A DNA stretch of 64,000 nucleotides from the NCBI RefSeq assembly GCF_900100785.1, contig NZ_FNCP01000007.1, positions 120,586 to 184,585 on the forward strand, written 5' to 3'. Both the position numbers and the translations under genes were made by a program. The notes under the pieces are model-generated. The model saw nothing but the letters and a program-made list of their open reading frames with translations, did no database searches and was not told where the DNA came from. The stretch is from Desulfosporosinus hippei DSM 8344 (GTDB lineage Bacteria; Bacillota; Desulfitobacteriia; Desulfitobacteriales; Desulfitobacteriaceae). This document shows, piece by piece, positions 63,764 to 64,000 of the stretch (positions within the stretch are counted from its first letter, which is position 1; each line of letters opens with the position of its first letter).

Positions 63764-63822
63764 ATCGTGGAACCCCGACTCCCCAGATTCTTACATACAA
63801 TCACTGGATTAAAAACAAGCGA

Positions 63823-63858
63823 CAGACTACCTCGTTAGAGATAGTCTGTCGCTTGTTT
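63823..63858 (-). terminator. rRNA operon terminator after the intact 5S gene
   Basis: A perfect 17-bp stem (AAACAAGCGACAGACTA with its complement) followed on the minus strand by T residues. It begins at the 3' end of the 5S gene. Confidence 0.85.
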
Positions 63859-63974
63859 ACCTGGCGATAACCTACTTTCCCAGGGGCTATGCCCCAAGTA
63901 TCATCGGCCCTGGAGGTCTTAACTTCCGTGTTCGGTATGGGAACGGGTGGAACCCCTCCGGCATAATCACCAGA
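63859..63974 (-). rRNA. rrf: 5S ribosomal RNA
   Basis: On the minus strand this runs from TCTGGTGATTATGCCGG to TAGGTTATCGCCAGG, with the conserved middle 'CCGTTCCCATACCGAACACGG' and 'AAGTTAAG'. The closing helix CTGGTGAT/ATCGCCAG pairs well. Length about 116 nt is normal. It is followed at once by a terminator, so it is the last gene of an rRNA operon whose 16S and 23S genes should lie to the right of the window. Confidence 0.95.
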
Positions 63975-64000
63975 TGTCTGAGATATTCGCTTTCTTTCGA

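Larger units (their letters stand above)
63499..63788 (-). pseudogene. 5S-like unit B, interrupted twice
   Basis: 63499-63552 is the 5S 3' half (identical to the intact gene). Insertion 1 (63553-63615) is the short form and ends in R5. 63616-63637 is a 5S middle block, insertion 2 (63638-63766) is the long form with the nested module and R6, and 63767-63788 is the shortened 5S 5' end. Unit B thus has the long and short insertions in the opposite order to unit A. Insertions lie at about nt 29-36 and 58-61 of the 5S sequence. Confidence 0.78.
62767..63858. repeat. Repeat-rich 5S-derived zone, no credible protein gene
   Basis: About 1.1 kb without a convincing protein gene. It is built of six palindromes, two nested modules, two 5S-like units, two decayed remnants and a duplicated rRNA terminator, each listed separately. 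The open frames found here are by-products of the repeats. Confidence 0.75.

Noticed and set aside
63135..63788. Units A and B as functional 5S genes with spliced introns
   Set aside because: The 5' end block is shortened by several bases and helix I pairs only partly, so without RNA data I call them pseudogene-like. The intron idea remains open and is listed in the findings.
62967..63850. Open frames of 60-114 codons in both directions in the repeat zone
   Set aside because: They are formed by the 5S fragments and palindromes, have no ribosome sites, and the same peptide pieces recur in other frames. They are artefacts of the repeats.

Overview
The window looks like a chromosomal segment of a Gram-positive, endospore-forming, anaerobic clostridium, most plausibly of the Desulfosporosinus/Desulfitobacterium type. 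This is inferred from spoVS, an FtsK/SpoIIIE translocase, a KinB-like kinase, rubredoxin, FeoAB ferrous iron uptake, a LUD-type lactate oxidation pair, AGGAGG ribosome sites and moderate AT-richness. I could not test the species assignment.

Layout. 1-2323: feoA-feoB on the minus strand, feoB running off the left edge, with a possible Fur site upstream. 2534-5567: a TPP riboswitch with its terminator, then a thiamine-precursor uptake operon (thiamine-binding protein, permease, lipoprotein, ATPase). 5674-14699: mostly single genes, namely a YczE-type membrane protein, TfoX-N, a zinc ribbon, an HD hydrolase, a ComFB-like protein, a 39-residue membrane peptide, a Crp/Fnr regulator, a Ski2-like helicase, rubredoxin and a HAD phosphatase. 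14906-15121 may encode a terminated small RNA. 15405-18145: lutC and a LutB-LutA fusion behind a palindrome fitting the LldR/LutR operator. 18650-28411: a TPR protein, a short squalene-hopene-type cyclase, an acetyltransferase, a sensor kinase, an S58 peptidase with a TetR regulator, and glycerate kinase. 28600-33331: guaB, HD and PHP hydrolases, a membrane dipeptidase and spoVS.

From about 33000 to 62000 almost everything is on the minus strand and follows the order familiar from Bacillus subtilis, read right to left: tepA, ftsK/spoIIIE, (mnmH), ymfK, rodZ-like, (yajQ, motAB, ygiQ, pstSCAB-phoU), rimO, pgsA, an FtsH-like protease, cinA, a DEAD-box helicase, recA-recX, rny, ymdB, spoVS. The block in parentheses appears inserted into the conserved order. 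It joins cell-envelope, DNA-repair and RNA-decay genes with phosphate import and motor proteins. recA has a near-consensus promoter with a LexA-type box just after its -10 element.

The most unusual part is the right end (62870-63974). An intact 5S rRNA gene, the end of an rRNA operon lying to the right, is followed downstream by two further 5S-like units about 362-364 bp apart. Each is broken at the same two places by a compound hairpin element. The element has a 38-39 bp palindrome (six copies, with compensatory changes and pairing that favours the minus-strand RNA), a small hairpin beside it, and in two cases a module of about 70 nt nested in the loop of that small hairpin. Two more decayed remnants lie further out. 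A second striking structure is a stack of long hairpins that starts at the base after the ygiQ stop codon and ends in a terminator (51142-51331).
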